Shown here piece by piece: positions 1 to 7,784 of a stretch of DNA of 64,000 bases. Within the stretch, counting starts at the first letter, position 1. Each line of letters opens with the position of its first letter. The translations under genes were made by a program, and so were the position numbers. Source of the stretch: Paenibacillus oryzisoli. Lineage in GTDB: Bacteria; Bacillota; Bacilli; Paenibacillales; NBRC-103111. Under the pieces are notes generated by a model that was not told the origin of the DNA, did not search any database, and saw nothing but the letters and a program-made list of their open reading frames with translations. The stretch spans positions 64,759-128,758 of the forward strand of contig NZ_LYPB01000090.1 in assembly GCF_001653565.1 (NCBI RefSeq), written 5' to 3'.

Positions 1-52
1 GACAACATAACAAGACAACATAACAAGACAACATAACAAGACAACATTACCA
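1..52. repeat. 13-bp tandem repeat at the window edge
   Basis: The first 52 bases are three exact copies of GACAACATAACAA followed by a fourth copy with two changes. The array begins at base 1, so it probably continues to the left of the window and its true copy number is unknown. No reading frame crosses it. Confidence 0.9.
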
Positions 53-79
53 TTACTGCGCAAATTTGGGAGAAGCAAG

Positions 80-264
80 ATTAGTCCGAAATTTCCGAAT
101 TAAAATGAAGATTATTGGTGGGAAATCGCTAATAGTCCTAATTTACCCAACTAAATTGCCGATTCTCACTCGCTGAAGGTAATTTGGTCGATTTAGTTGG
201 GATATTTAGGACTACTCGTACTTAAGAGTGGAGTAAAGTGAAATTAGTTCGGAAATTCCTGACT
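80..264. repeat. Nested imperfect inverted repeats in a non-coding spacer
   Basis: Inner arms at about 134-160 and 185-213 both read as AGTCCTAA...CCCAACTAAAT when one is reverse-complemented, with only a few mismatches. Outer arms at about 80-103 and 241-264 share GAATTTCCGAA in opposite orientation. The whole could fold into a long cruciform or RNA hairpin. No ORF is present. It may be a dispersed intergenic element; no transposase or terminal target duplication was seen. Confidence 0.6.
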
Positions 265-559
265 ATTTGGTGTCAAGGGAGTAAAGTAACCGGCCGAAAG
301 TCGAAAAAATCGACTTACACGTACCCAAGAGCGCCGCGCTGAAGCCGAAAGTCAAAATGCGACCTACACTCTCCGGAAATCACCGAACGTAGACACCTAT
401 CCGCTAACTTCGATTAAATCATGCCCTTCTGCTCGCTTTATCTACAAACACTTAAAATCATTGTGAATAAAACTAAGTGAAATGATCGGATTATACGGAT
501 TATATTTTCGTGAATACTGCCGGATTAATTTCGATTAATCCTAATATCTAAAATGTTTA
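265..559. other. Non-coding spacer with short repeats
   Basis: No gene is supported here. GCCGAAAGTC occurs twice (293-302 and 344-353), and a small perfect hairpin (AAGTCGA, loop, TCGACTT) lies at 298-316. The remainder is AT-rich with several GGATTA-like words. Nothing else recognisable was seen. Confidence 0.5.
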
Positions 560-588
560 TTCCATTTTGGAGTTAAGTGGGGTATAAT
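560..588 (+). promoter_or_regulatory. Possible sigma-A promoter of the chromate/FGE operon
   Basis: A perfect TATAAT at 583-588 has a weak -35 candidate (TTCCAT, 560-565) at 17-bp spacing. It lies 37 bp upstream of the first transporter ATG, followed by AAAGGAGGA. The -10 is convincing; the -35 is not. Confidence 0.4.
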
Positions 589-625
589 TGATTTACCATA
601 CAAATGGGCTAAAGGAGGAATCCAT

Positions 626-1273
626 ATGCGAAAGCATCACTTACATCTTTGTTTGGATATATTCTGGACATTTCTTAAGATCGGACCATCCACGTTTGGC
701 GGCGGCTATGCCATGATTCCCGTTATTGAGCGGGAAGTAGTCGAAAAGCGAGAGTGGGTCAAACAAGACGAGATTTCCAACATCATATCCATAGCAGGTT
801 CTGCTCCTGGTGGGATCGGTATCAATGCATCGGCATTTATTGGCTATCGAATGGCTGGTATCTCTGGTGCAGCGGCAGCCGTCATCGGCATCGCTTTACC
901 AACATTTCTAATTGCGTTAACACTTAGCATTTTCTTGGTTTTCATGCAGGCGGATCCGAAAGTTGTGGCCGCATTCAAAGGCATTCATGGAGCAATCATT
1001 GGACTCATCGTGTTAGCGGCATATAATATGGCTCGTTCGGCGATTTTTGATAAAACGACATTAGTTACGGCAATTAGCACGGTAGCGATTCTGTTGCTGC
1101 TTCCTATTAACCCGCTCTTCATGATACTCATCGGTTTATTTATTGGTTTTGTTTTTGTCAAAGTGAAAGAAACGTTTGGCTTCCAAATTAGCTTGGAAAA
1201 AGGCAAAGAACCTGTACACACCTCCTATAATGGCTACACCTACTACGATTATTACATCGCGGATGGGATATGA
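626..1273 (+). CDS. chrA: Short-chain chromate transporter, first subunit
   Basis: A 215-residue membrane protein of the CHR (chromate ion transporter) family. Full-length ChrA has two homologous halves; Bacilli often carry them as two adjacent short genes, as here. The family signature 'FGGGYAMIP' appears near residue 24, followed by the conserved 'PGGIGINASAFIGYR' segment and about five hydrophobic helices. The protein presumably sits in the cytoplasmic membrane and pairs with the next gene to export chromate; real substrates of short CHR proteins are less certain than for long ChrA. Start supported by AAAGGAGGA eight bases upstream of ATG. The last 20 residues are Tyr-rich and not typical of the family core. 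A 17-bp gap separates it from its partner. Confidence 0.88.
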   Translation: MRKHHLHLCLDIFWTFLKIGPSTFGGGYAMIPVIEREVVEKREWVKQDEISNIISIAGSAPGGIGINASAFIGYRMAGISGAAAAVIGIALPTFLIALTLSIFLVFMQADPKVVAAFKGIHGAIIGLIVLAAYNMARSAIFDKTTLVTAISTVAILLLLPINPLFMILIGLFIGFVFVKVKETFGFQISLEKGKEPVHTSYNGYTYYDYYIADGI

Positions 1274-1290
1274 GAGGGGGGGCGAAGTAG

Positions 1291-1830
1291 ATGGTGTTAT
1301 GGGAACTCTTTATTACTTTTTTGAAAATAGGATTCATGTCATTCGGCGGCGGTTATGCGATGATCCCAATTATTCAGCATGAGGTCGAGCAGCATAAATG
1401 GATGACGACAGAGCATTTTGCTCAGAGTGTAGCGGCGGCAGGAATGTCACCTGGGCCAATTGCAACGAATACAGCAACGATAATTGGCTACAAAGCAGAT
1501 GGCATTCTTGGTGCTCTAATTGCAACGATTGGCATGGTATTACCGTCTTTAGTTATTGTAATTATCATTTCTTCTTTCTTTTATAAAATAGTTCAAAGTA
1601 GAGCGGTGCACACCACGTTTTATGGGTTGAGACCGATTGTAACTGGATTAATTGTCTATGCGGCCATTCATTTTGGCTTCTCGGATCGTACGCAACAGCT
1701 TTTTTCGTGGGAAGTTTTGTTCACTGTAGGAATCGCGGCTGGCGTGTTTATCGTTGTCCAAAAGTACAAATGGCATCCACTTGCCACGATTGTATTGTCG
1801 GCACTCGTCGGAATTGCTATATTTAGTTAA
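1291..1830 (+). CDS. chrA: Short-chain chromate transporter, second subunit
   Basis: A 179-residue membrane protein, the second half of the split CHR transporter. It repeats the family signature 'FGGGYAMIP' near the N-terminus and 'GMSPGPIATNTATIIGYK', then about four hydrophobic helices. It is homologous to the upstream gene, as expected for the antiparallel halves of ChrA-type transporters. The spacing and the GAGGGGGGGCGAAGTAG leader before ATG argue for translation from the same mRNA. An FGE gene follows 33 bp later in the same direction; a functional link to it is not obvious. Confidence 0.88.
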   Translation: MVLWELFITFLKIGFMSFGGGYAMIPIIQHEVEQHKWMTTEHFAQSVAAAGMSPGPIATNTATIIGYKADGILGALIATIGMVLPSLVIVIIISSFFYKIVQSRAVHTTFYGLRPIVTGLIVYAAIHFGFSDRTQQLFSWEVLFTVGIAAGVFIVVQKYKWHPLATIVLSALVGIAIFS

Positions 1831-1863
1831 CTGCATATTAACGAAAGTGAGAGGACGACAGTT

Positions 1864-2838
1864 ATGGAAACGAATAAACCAACATGCTGCTCAGCCAGCC
1901 GCGCGTCATCCGATCAACCATCAGCACATCCCGAAGCGATAATGTCAGTTGAAACATTAGGGACGGCTCGCCAAATTGACAAAGATGGCATGATATTCAT
2001 TCCTGGTGGAAAATTTCTAATGGGAACGGATGATCGTGAAGGTTTCCCTGCGGATGGTGAAGGACCGGTACGTGAGATTAACATAAAACCCTTCTACGTA
2101 GACGCTTGTGCAGTTACGAATGCAGAGTTCAATCAATTTGTTGATGCGACGAATTACCAAACAGAGGCGGAATCCTTTGGCTGGTCATTTGTTTTTCATT
2201 TGTTTGTGTCCGAAGCAACGGCAGCGCAAGTGCAGAATAAAGTCCAACAAACTCCATGGTGGTGGGTGGTGGAGGGGGCCGATTGGCTGCATCCGGAAGG
2301 CCCCGATTCACACGTTGAAGATCGCTGGGATCACCCCGTTATTCATGTTTCATGGAGCGATGCGATGGCTTATTGCAAATGGGCAGGCAAACGTCTACTG
2401 ACAGAAGCCGAATGGGAATTTGCCGCTCGCGGTGGATTGACCCAGAAGCGCTATCCTTGGGGAGACGAGCTTAAGCCAGGCGGAAAACATATGTGTAACA
2501 TTTGGCAAGGGAAGTTTCCTGACAAAAACAATCAAAGTGACGGGTACGCAGGAACAGCACCTGTCAAAGCATTCGAACCCAATGCATTCGGCTTATATAA
2601 CGTGGCAGGCAACGTGTGGGAGTGGTGCTCTGATTGGTTCAGTCCTAATTATCATGTGAAGGGATCAAAGGACAACCCTGTAGGCCCTCCATCTGGAGAC
2701 ACGCGCGTTCTTCGTGGCGGCTCATATTTGTGTCACCGTTCCTACTGCAATCGTTATCGTGTTGCTGCACGCAGTAAAAATACACCAGACAGCTCAACCG
2801 GCAACATTGGATTTCGATGCGCGGCGGATGCCAAGTAG
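1864..2838 (+). CDS. Formylglycine-generating enzyme (FGE, SUMF1 family)
   Basis: A 324-residue FGE-sulfatase domain protein that oxidises a Cys in a CxPxR-type motif of a target protein to C-alpha-formylglycine. The conserved core runs from about residue 40 ('MIFIPGGKFLMGT') to the end. The C-terminal block 'GGSYLCHRSYCNRYR' carries both copper-binding/catalytic cysteines (C290 and C295), followed by the SNTPDSS-like element and 'GFRCAAD', so this is a true FGE and not one of the many FGE-fold proteins lacking the cysteines. The N-terminal 35 residues look disordered and contain CSASR at residues 9-13, itself a CxAxR target-like motif. No sulfatase is encoded in the window. Leader GAGAGGA precedes the ATG. 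Cytoplasmic; no signal peptide. Confidence 0.92.
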   Translation: METNKPTCCSASRASSDQPSAHPEAIMSVETLGTARQIDKDGMIFIPGGKFLMGTDDREGFPADGEGPVREINIKPFYVDACAVTNAEFNQFVDATNYQTEAESFGWSFVFHLFVSEATAAQVQNKVQQTPWWWVVEGADWLHPEGPDSHVEDRWDHPVIHVSWSDAMAYCKWAGKRLLTEAEWEFAARGGLTQKRYPWGDELKPGGKHMCNIWQGKFPDKNNQSDGYAGTAPVKAFEPNAFGLYNVAGNVWEWCSDWFSPNYHVKGSKDNPVGPPSGDTRVLRGGSYLCHRSYCNRYRVAARSKNTPDSSTGNIGFRCAADAK

Positions 2839-2846
2839 TTGAACTG

Positions 2847-2883
2847 AAAATCCACCCATCCTTAACGGATAGGTGGATTTTTG
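2847..2883. terminator. Rho-independent terminator after FGE
   Basis: The arms AAAATCCACC and GGTGGATTTT flank an inner ATCC/GGAT stem, and a T run follows. The A run on the other side makes it potentially bidirectional, which suits the convergent modB gene. Confidence 0.85.
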
Positions 2884-2949
2884 CTGTGTATTTGTATGGT
2901 GGTCGTGATAGTTTTAACTGTAAAAAGTACAGTTATTTTCCTGGGAAAT

Positions 2950-3195
2950 CAAGTGAAAATTGACTTAGATGGAAAATGTACATTTAAATTTCCGGTAAAA
3001 TATGTTTTTACAGGAAATGTTGATGTTAATTACATATTTTCCATATATTTCAATAAATAACTCTAATTTGACTGAAATAAATGTAGGTTTTCCATCTATC
3101 TGAACGGAGGAGTAGAAGTGATTCAATCGAGTACAGAGCCAGCTAGTTTGGCCCACACAGATGGCGTGTTCCATCTATCTGAACGGTGGAGTACA
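2950..3195. repeat. AT-rich spacer carrying dispersed 'ATAGATGGA' repeats
   Basis: This gene-free stretch between convergent FGE and modB holds two direct copies of CCATCTATCTGAACGG (3092-3107 and 3171-3186, inside a longer shared segment). Read on the minus strand they become AGATAGATGGA..., the same word seen at 7498, 7549 and 31921. A related AGATGGAAAATGTAC lies near 2968. No ORF is supported. Confidence 0.6.
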
Positions 3196-3200
3196 GCATC

Positions 3201-3878
3201 CTACTCCTCCCCGCGGTCCCTCCGATTAGCCAGCAGCAAGAAGCCGAATGAAATGGCAATGATCGCGCCGGCCCAGCACCAGGCTAACGTGTGATTGCCT
3301 GCCTCGACCGCGATGTAGATGGCGGTTGGCAACGTTTGGGTGCGATGCGGAATATTGCCCGCAATCATCAAGGTGGCGCCGAACTCGCCGAGTCCACGCG
3401 CGAAGCCAAGGATGTACGCTGCACGGACCGAGCGCCACGCGAGTGGCAAGGTGATATACCATAGCACCTGCCACTCGTTAGCTCCCGCGGAGCGCGCGGC
3501 GTACTCAAGATCTGCCTTGACCGAGGCGAAGCCGGTCTTCATCGTTTGATAAACAAGGGGGAAAGCGACAACGATCGAAGCGATCACGGCCGCCCCCCAG
3601 GTGAAAATAATTGATTGATGGAACAAAGTGTCCATCACAGTGCCAATCCAGCTCTTCTTGCCGAGCATAACGAGCAAGATAAATCCAACTACCGTAGGTG
3701 GCAGCACCAGCGGCAGCATAAAGGCCGTCTCGATCAAAGACTTCCCACGGAAGCTCTTCCTATTCATTAGCCATGCCGCATATCCGCCGAGTGCCAGAAC
3801 GAAGATGCTGGCAACCAATGCGACTTTCAAAGACAGCATAATCGGTGAAACAAACTCACTCCATGTGATAGCGTCCAT
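3201..3878 (-). CDS. modB: Molybdate ABC transporter permease ModB
   Basis: A 225-residue inner-membrane permease of the ModB/CysTW class that carries molybdate (or tungstate) through the membrane. About five hydrophobic helices are visible, and the EAA-type loop that docks the ATPase is seen as 'EYAARSAGANEWQVLWYITLPLAWRS' in two parts around residues 142-167, with the typical 'FARGLGEFGATLMIAGNIP' directly after. It starts 2 bp after modA ends, so the two are co-transcribed and probably translationally coupled. No modC ATPase follows; transcription runs into a spacer. The gene is locally GC-richer than its surroundings. Confidence 0.93.
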   Translation of the reverse strand: MDAITWSEFVSPIMLSLKVALVASIFVLALGGYAAWLMNRKSFRGKSLIETAFMLPLVLPPTVVGFILLVMLGKKSWIGTVMDTLFHQSIIFTWGAAVIASIVVAFPLVYQTMKTGFASVKADLEYAARSAGANEWQVLWYITLPLAWRSVRAAYILGFARGLGEFGATLMIAGNIPHRTQTLPTAIYIAVEAGNHTLAWCWAGAIIAISFGFLLLANRRDRGEE

Positions 3879-3880
3879 CG

Positions 3881-4666
3881 CTATTGAGGCATTGTGAAGC
3901 CGAATTTCACGAATATGTCTTGTGCTTCTTTACTTTTCAAAAAAGTGTAAAATTCAGTTGCTTCTTTGGTATGTTTGCTCGCTTTGACAATACCAGCAGG
4001 ATATTCGATTGGTTTGTAGGATTTGGGATCGACGGTGAAGGCAACTTTCACCTTCGTAGACGTTAACGCGTCTGTTTTATACACGAAGCCTGCTTCTGCA
4101 TTCCCAGACTCAACATAGGTAAGGACTTGACGGACATCTTTGCCTTGCACGATTTTGGCTTGCAGCGGATCCCAGAGCTTCGCGTTCGTTAAAGCTTCTT
4201 TGGCATAGGTGCCGGCGGGTACGGTTTGAGGCTCGCCGACAGCAATATGCGTGACACTAGGTCCAGATAGATCTTCAAGCTTTTGCACATTCGATTTGCT
4301 TTCTACGGGAACGATGACCACCAAGCCGTTAAGGAGCAAATTACTTTGCTGTGATGCATCGATGAATGATTTATCAACGAGTTCTTTCATGTTTTTGCTA
4401 GCAGCAGACAGGAAGACATCAGCTGGAGCGCCTTGCTCAATTTGCTGTTGCAGGGCGCCGGAAGCACCGAAATTAAACTGCAGTTTAATGTGTGAATGTG
4501 TCTTCTCATAGTTGGTTTGAATCTCTTTCATGGCATCCGTTAAACTGGCTGCCGCTGAAATGGTTAGTTCGACATTGGATTGTTCCACTTGCTTGGCACA
4601 TCCTGTTGCTACAGAACAAGAGATAATAAGAAATAGCATAGAACGAAACATAACATTTTTTAACAT
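3881..4666 (-). CDS. modA: Molybdate-binding lipoprotein ModA
   Basis: A 261-residue periplasmic-type binding protein anchored by a lipid. The N-terminus is a classic lipoprotein signal with lipobox 'VATGC' (Cys23). The mature part shows the ModA hallmarks 'ISAAASLTDAM', 'FNFGASGALQQQIEQGAP' and 'ADVFLSA', which line the oxyanion site, and the late 'EAGFVYKTDA' segment. It captures molybdate outside the membrane and delivers it to ModB. RBS GGAGGGG lies upstream of ATG. It is transcribed away from a YvgK-like regulator, with an AT-rich inverted repeat between them that may be the operator. Confidence 0.93.
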   Translation of the reverse strand: MLKNVMFRSMLFLIISCSVATGCAKQVEQSNVELTISAAASLTDAMKEIQTNYEKTHSHIKLQFNFGASGALQQQIEQGAPADVFLSAASKNMKELVDKSFIDASQQSNLLLNGLVVIVPVESKSNVQKLEDLSGPSVTHIAVGEPQTVPAGTYAKEALTNAKLWDPLQAKIVQGKDVRQVLTYVESGNAEAGFVYKTDALTSTKVKVAFTVDPKSYKPIEYPAGIVKASKHTKEATEFYTFLKSKEAQDIFVKFGFTMPQ

Positions 4667-4684
4667 AGGAACCCCTCCACAACA

Positions 4685-4736
4685 AATTATTTATCTATTT
4701 AATTATAAATAGTATGGTTTAGATATAAATAATTAT
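4685..4736. promoter_or_regulatory. Possible operator between modA and its divergent regulator
   Basis: The arms AATTATTTATCT (4685-4696) and AGATATAAATAATT (4721-4734) are inverted copies. Inside lies a second palindrome, CTATTT-AATTAT-AAATAG (4695-4712). The position in the divergent promoter region fits an operator for the adjacent regulator. This is inferred from symmetry only. Confidence 0.4.
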
Positions 4737-4827
4737 AGTTGATCATCATAAGAACGTAAATAACTAAAGTTTGAATTACCTAGGTCTTGCGCTTATGATA
4801 GAAGGAGACATCGACGTATGGAGGAAA

Positions 4828-5787
4828 ATGATGACAAGCGACATATCCTATACAACGGAAGACATCTCCAAACTCCTGAAAATCTCCAAGCTAACGGTCT
4901 ATGATTTGATCAAGAAAGGGGATCTCCCCGCTTATCGCGTTGGCAAGCAAATGCGGGTAGATGCAGCGGATCTTGAGGCTTACAAAGTACGGGCCAAAAG
5001 CGGCCGAGGGGTTGCAATCAAGACCGAGCCCAAAGAAAGCGTTCCAAGTCAACCGCATATCACAACAAAGACCGCATCGCAGCATGCCATTGTCATAACC
5101 GGTCAGGATGTTAGTTTGGATATTTTGGCCAAACATTTGGAGAAAAAAGCCCCGCAGATCAGACCACTCCGCTCCTACGTCGGCAGCTTAGACAGCCTAA
5201 TTGCAATGTATAAAGGTGAATCAGACATAGTCAGTACGCATTTATTGGACGGTGACACTGGTGAATATAACATTCCCTATATTCGGAAATTACTGATTGG
5301 ATCTTCCTATGTTGTAGTGAATTTGGTTTCTCGTGCAGCAGGTTTATATGTTCAAAAGGGGAACCCTAAGCAACTTCGCGGCTGGGCAGATCTCCAGCAA
5401 CCCCATTTACGGCTTGCAAATCGGGAGAAGGGCTCTGGTGCACGCGTCCTCTTAGATGAGCAACTTAGACTTCATGGCATCCCTAGTCAACTAATGGTAG
5501 GGTACGAGCAGGAAGAATCTAATCACATGGGTGTCGCAGGGAAAGTGGCACTTGGCGAAGCGAACTTCGGAGTAGGGATTGAGAAGGCGGCTTACATGGT
5601 CGGGGGGGTGGATTTCATCCCATTAATTAAGGAACGCGTAGATCTTGTCATGTTGAAGAAACCGGAGAATCTGGCATGGATTGAAGCTGTTAAAGAGGTA
5701 CTGCAGTCAGAAGCATTCCATCATGAGCTTCGACCGATTCAGGGCTATGATCTTTCGCAAACGGGTCGGATTTTATTTGAAACCTAA
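4828..5787 (+). CDS. HTH regulator with molybdate-type binding domain (YvgK-like)
   Basis: About 319 residues. The N-terminal 50 form an excisionase/MerR-like winged helix ('TTEDISKLLKISKLTVYDLIKKG', read in two parts), and after a linker residues ~90-315 resemble the PBP-like domain that in ModA binds oxyanions ('GSLDSLIAMYKGESDIVSTHLLDGDTGEYN' region, 'REKGSGARVLLDEQL'). Such proteins sit beside modAB in Bacilli (B. subtilis YvgK), so it likely senses molybdate or cofactor status and controls modAB. Longer in-frame starts exist at 4771 and 4795, but GGAGGA at 4820-4825 points to ATG 4828 or 4831. It ends 12 bp before the next small gene. Confidence 0.82.
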   Translation: MMTSDISYTTEDISKLLKISKLTVYDLIKKGDLPAYRVGKQMRVDAADLEAYKVRAKSGRGVAIKTEPKESVPSQPHITTKTASQHAIVITGQDVSLDILAKHLEKKAPQIRPLRSYVGSLDSLIAMYKGESDIVSTHLLDGDTGEYNIPYIRKLLIGSSYVVVNLVSRAAGLYVQKGNPKQLRGWADLQQPHLRLANREKGSGARVLLDEQLRLHGIPSQLMVGYEQEESNHMGVAGKVALGEANFGVGIEKAAYMVGGVDFIPLIKERVDLVMLKKPENLAWIEAVKEVLQSEAFHHELRPIQGYDLSQTGRILFET

Positions 5788-5799
5788 GGGGGAAATGAC

Positions 5800-6075
5800 A
5801 TGTCGAAGAAACTAGGTATTAGCTCGTTAATATTGTCAGCAATCGCATTAATAAGTGCATTAACGATCCCATTCATTGTACATACGGGAGGCGATATGGC
5901 CAAATGGATTGCAGGATTGCTTATTTTCAGTGAGGTTACCTTCTGGACGGGGGGCATTGTATTAGGCAAAGAGGTCGCCAAGAAATACAGGAGCTACCTT
6001 AACCCGAAAAACTGGAAACGGAAGAACGATCCAGTTCAGCCAGTTCAGGTGTCCACCAAACAAGACGACGTATAA
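5800..6075 (+). CDS. Small two-helix membrane protein (transporter-suffix-like)
   Basis: A 91-residue protein with two hydrophobic segments (about 5-30 and 36-58) and a basic, Pro-rich tail. It resembles the short 'transporter suffix domain' proteins of Firmicutes, with the 'FWTGGIVLGKEVAKKYR' ending typical of that group. No biochemical role is known. RBS GGGGGAAATGAC lies in the 12-bp gap after the regulator, so both are probably on one transcript, ended by the hairpin just downstream. Confidence 0.7.
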   Translation: MSKKLGISSLILSAIALISALTIPFIVHTGGDMAKWIAGLLIFSEVTFWTGGIVLGKEVAKKYRSYLNPKNWKRKNDPVQPVQVSTKQDDV

Positions 6076-6128
6076 AACGAGGCTGTCGCAAAAGTCATTC
6101 TAGACTTTGTGAAACAGCCTCGTTTTTT
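6074..6128. terminator. Strong hairpin terminator
   Basis: AAAACGAGGCTGT and ACAGCCTCGTTTTTT form a stem of about 12 bp with a U tract. The symmetric A run suggests it also stops leftward transcription. Confidence 0.9.
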
Positions 6129-6207
6129 CGTTTATGACCGATAGGGTATATACCTGCTTCGCAATTACAGGGGTTCAGCCTCTTTTTATTCTTTCGCTAA
6201 CCATCTC

Positions 6208-6875
6208 TCAAGAGGCAGACGATACTGTGCTCGTCAGCTCTTTACGGAAAATTTCGACGAGACTCTCTGTCGCCAAGCTGAAGGTGCTGGCATTCATTTT
6301 GCGAAGTAAGCCTGTGACTAAACCGGAATCCAAATCGTCAATTGTGTTAAGAACCGTGCCAGGCGGCGTTGGTGTTGCAGAAATGACAGGAACAACGGCG
6401 ATGCCGAAATTGGCTTGCACATAATATTTAAGCGCGGCCATATTGCCAATCTCCATGCCGGAGAAGGGGCTGCCGCCATTTTCGAGCAATGCATTCTCAA
6501 GCTTTTGACGATAAGGGCATTGTGAATTCGTAATTAGCAGATGCTCATGCTGCAAATCCTGTAACCGAATGGTCGGTTTGGAAGCTAATGAATGCGTTTC
6601 AGGGACGAGCAGTGAGAGTCTTTTGCTGAAAATAGGTTCGAAGGAATGGTCCAATCCCGTATTAGGCGTCGAGCAAATGGCCATATCAATGCTCCCCTCA
6701 TGGAGCATTTGACCAAGCACTGTCGTGTTGCCAATGTGAATGGAAATCTTCACTTTGGGATGCTGACGCAAGAAGGGACCAAGCAGCCACGTTCCAAAAG
6801 TTTAACCCCCAGATCACTTTCAAGCTTCGGTATATGCAACGTTACGGTCGATGTCCATTTAATGATTTTGACTGG
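6208..6875 (-). pseudogene. Decayed LysR-family regulator
   Basis: The intact part (6208 to about 6790, minus strand) encodes the LysR effector-binding domain: 'LLGPFLRQHPKVKISIHIG', 'DMAICSTPN', then the second Rossmann-like lobe with 'YYVQANFGIAVVPVI'. The DNA-binding domain is missing as an ORF. Upstream, in another frame, 'TVTLHIPKLESDLGVKLLERG' is readable (about 6799-6864); this is the recognition helix and wing of a LysR HTH. It is preceded by a stop, and the linker helix of about 30 residues is absent. The simplest reading is an internal deletion with frameshift plus loss of the N-terminus. A TTG at 6771 could give a 187-residue binding-domain-only protein, but nothing suggests it is used. 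Confidence 0.8.
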
Positions 6876-7002
6876 AGCGTATATCCGTTAGAAGAACCTT
6901 TCCCGGACCTCGGGGATTTTGGGGCTCGCATTTGTTGCAAATTGGGCGTAATTTGGATGCTTTAGGTGTGAAGTAAAGGCCGGTAAATAACGTGTGGAAT
7001 AC

Positions 7003-7063
7003 CAATAGGATGACGGATAGGAAGACCGAAACATGACCAAAAGAGCAATAGGATGAGCGATAG
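7003..7063. repeat. 18-bp direct repeat
   Basis: CAATAGGATGACGGATAG (7003-7020) recurs with a two-base change at 7046-7063. The surrounding spacer (about 6880-7154) shows no other feature and no supported gene. Confidence 0.55.
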
Positions 7064-7154
7064 AGGCATTTTCTGGGACAACAGAGGGGTGCCTTTTTTC
7101 TTTTGTCCGCATTTCGGTTATACTAACAGGTGCAGAAGAGAAAGGGGCGGTACG

Positions 7155-7451
7155 ATGTTTACTATTACAACCTACACCGTAGAATTAGTTCGAGATCCTT
7201 TTGGGATTTTGACAGGACAACGCTATGAATTTATCATCGATATCGAAGTTGAGGAAGATGATGAGCTATATTCCGAGAGCGGTCTATATATTCGAGCGAT
7301 CTACAATGTAACGGAAGAAACGTCAGCACTTATGAAATACGAGTTGTATGAGAAAACGACCGAGCTTTATCTGGATTTTGACCTAGAAGACGATGAAGTT
7401 GCCGTCGTGGAAGCGTTCTGTAAAGAGCATTACTTGGAAGGTAATGAATAA
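7155..7451 (+). CDS. DUF6509-like small acidic protein
   Basis: A 98-residue cytoplasmic protein with the N-terminal pattern 'YTVELVRDPFGILTGQRYEF' and many Asp/Glu, like the DUF6509 family of Bacilli, whose role is unknown. The ATG at 7155 is chosen over upstream in-frame starts because AAAGGGGCGG precedes it by a normal spacing and homology appears to begin there. It stands alone between a decayed regulator and a repeat-rich spacer, with a hairpin directly after the stop. Confidence 0.75.
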   Translation: MFTITTYTVELVRDPFGILTGQRYEFIIDIEVEEDDELYSESGLYIRAIYNVTEETSALMKYELYEKTTELYLDFDLEDDEVAVVEAFCKEHYLEGNE

Positions 7452-7454
7452 GGG

Positions 7455-7482
7455 GGAGCGAAGTTAGCTCTTCTTTTTTTTA
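7455..7482 (+). terminator. Probable terminator
   Basis: GAGC-GAAGTTA-GCTC, extended by G-U and G-C pairs, is followed by eight T residues immediately after the small gene. Confidence 0.6.
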
Positions 7483-7497
7483 TTAAAAGATCAGGCG

Positions 7498-7680
7498 AAT
7501 AGATGGATTTCCTGTAGTTAATTCTGCTGGAACTGCGCGAATTCAGCGGATAAATGGATTTTATACAGTTAATATTACGTATATGGCGTCAATATGTGTT
7601 TTGGGGGAGAATTAACTACATAATTTCCATTTAAATGGAATTATCGCTAGAAATACAATTGAATAGCTGTATATTTTCCA
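7498..7680. repeat. Dispersed spacer repeats and a 16-bp palindrome
   Basis: AATAGATGGATTTCCTGTAG (7498-7517) and a variant beginning ATAAATGGATTTTATACAG (7551-7569), each continuing into TTAA, are copies of the word family also found near 3090 and 31921. At 7625-7640 there is the perfect palindrome TTCCATTTAAATGGAA. No coding potential is visible. Confidence 0.6.
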
Positions 7681-7784
7681 GTTATTCTCGGTTGTTGAAT
7701 CTAACTAACCCCAATTACCCGAATACGCGAACGAAGTACCAAAACACTAAAACACAGCACTCAAAAAGCCAAATAAGCCATCTC

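Noticed and set aside
1..52. Origin-type iterons
   Set aside because: Only four 13-bp units are visible and no replication gene or DnaA-box cluster is near; the array is cut by the window edge.
6888..7112. 74-codon minus-strand ORF upstream of the LysR remnant
   Set aside because: No RBS, no family pattern, and it spans short direct repeats.
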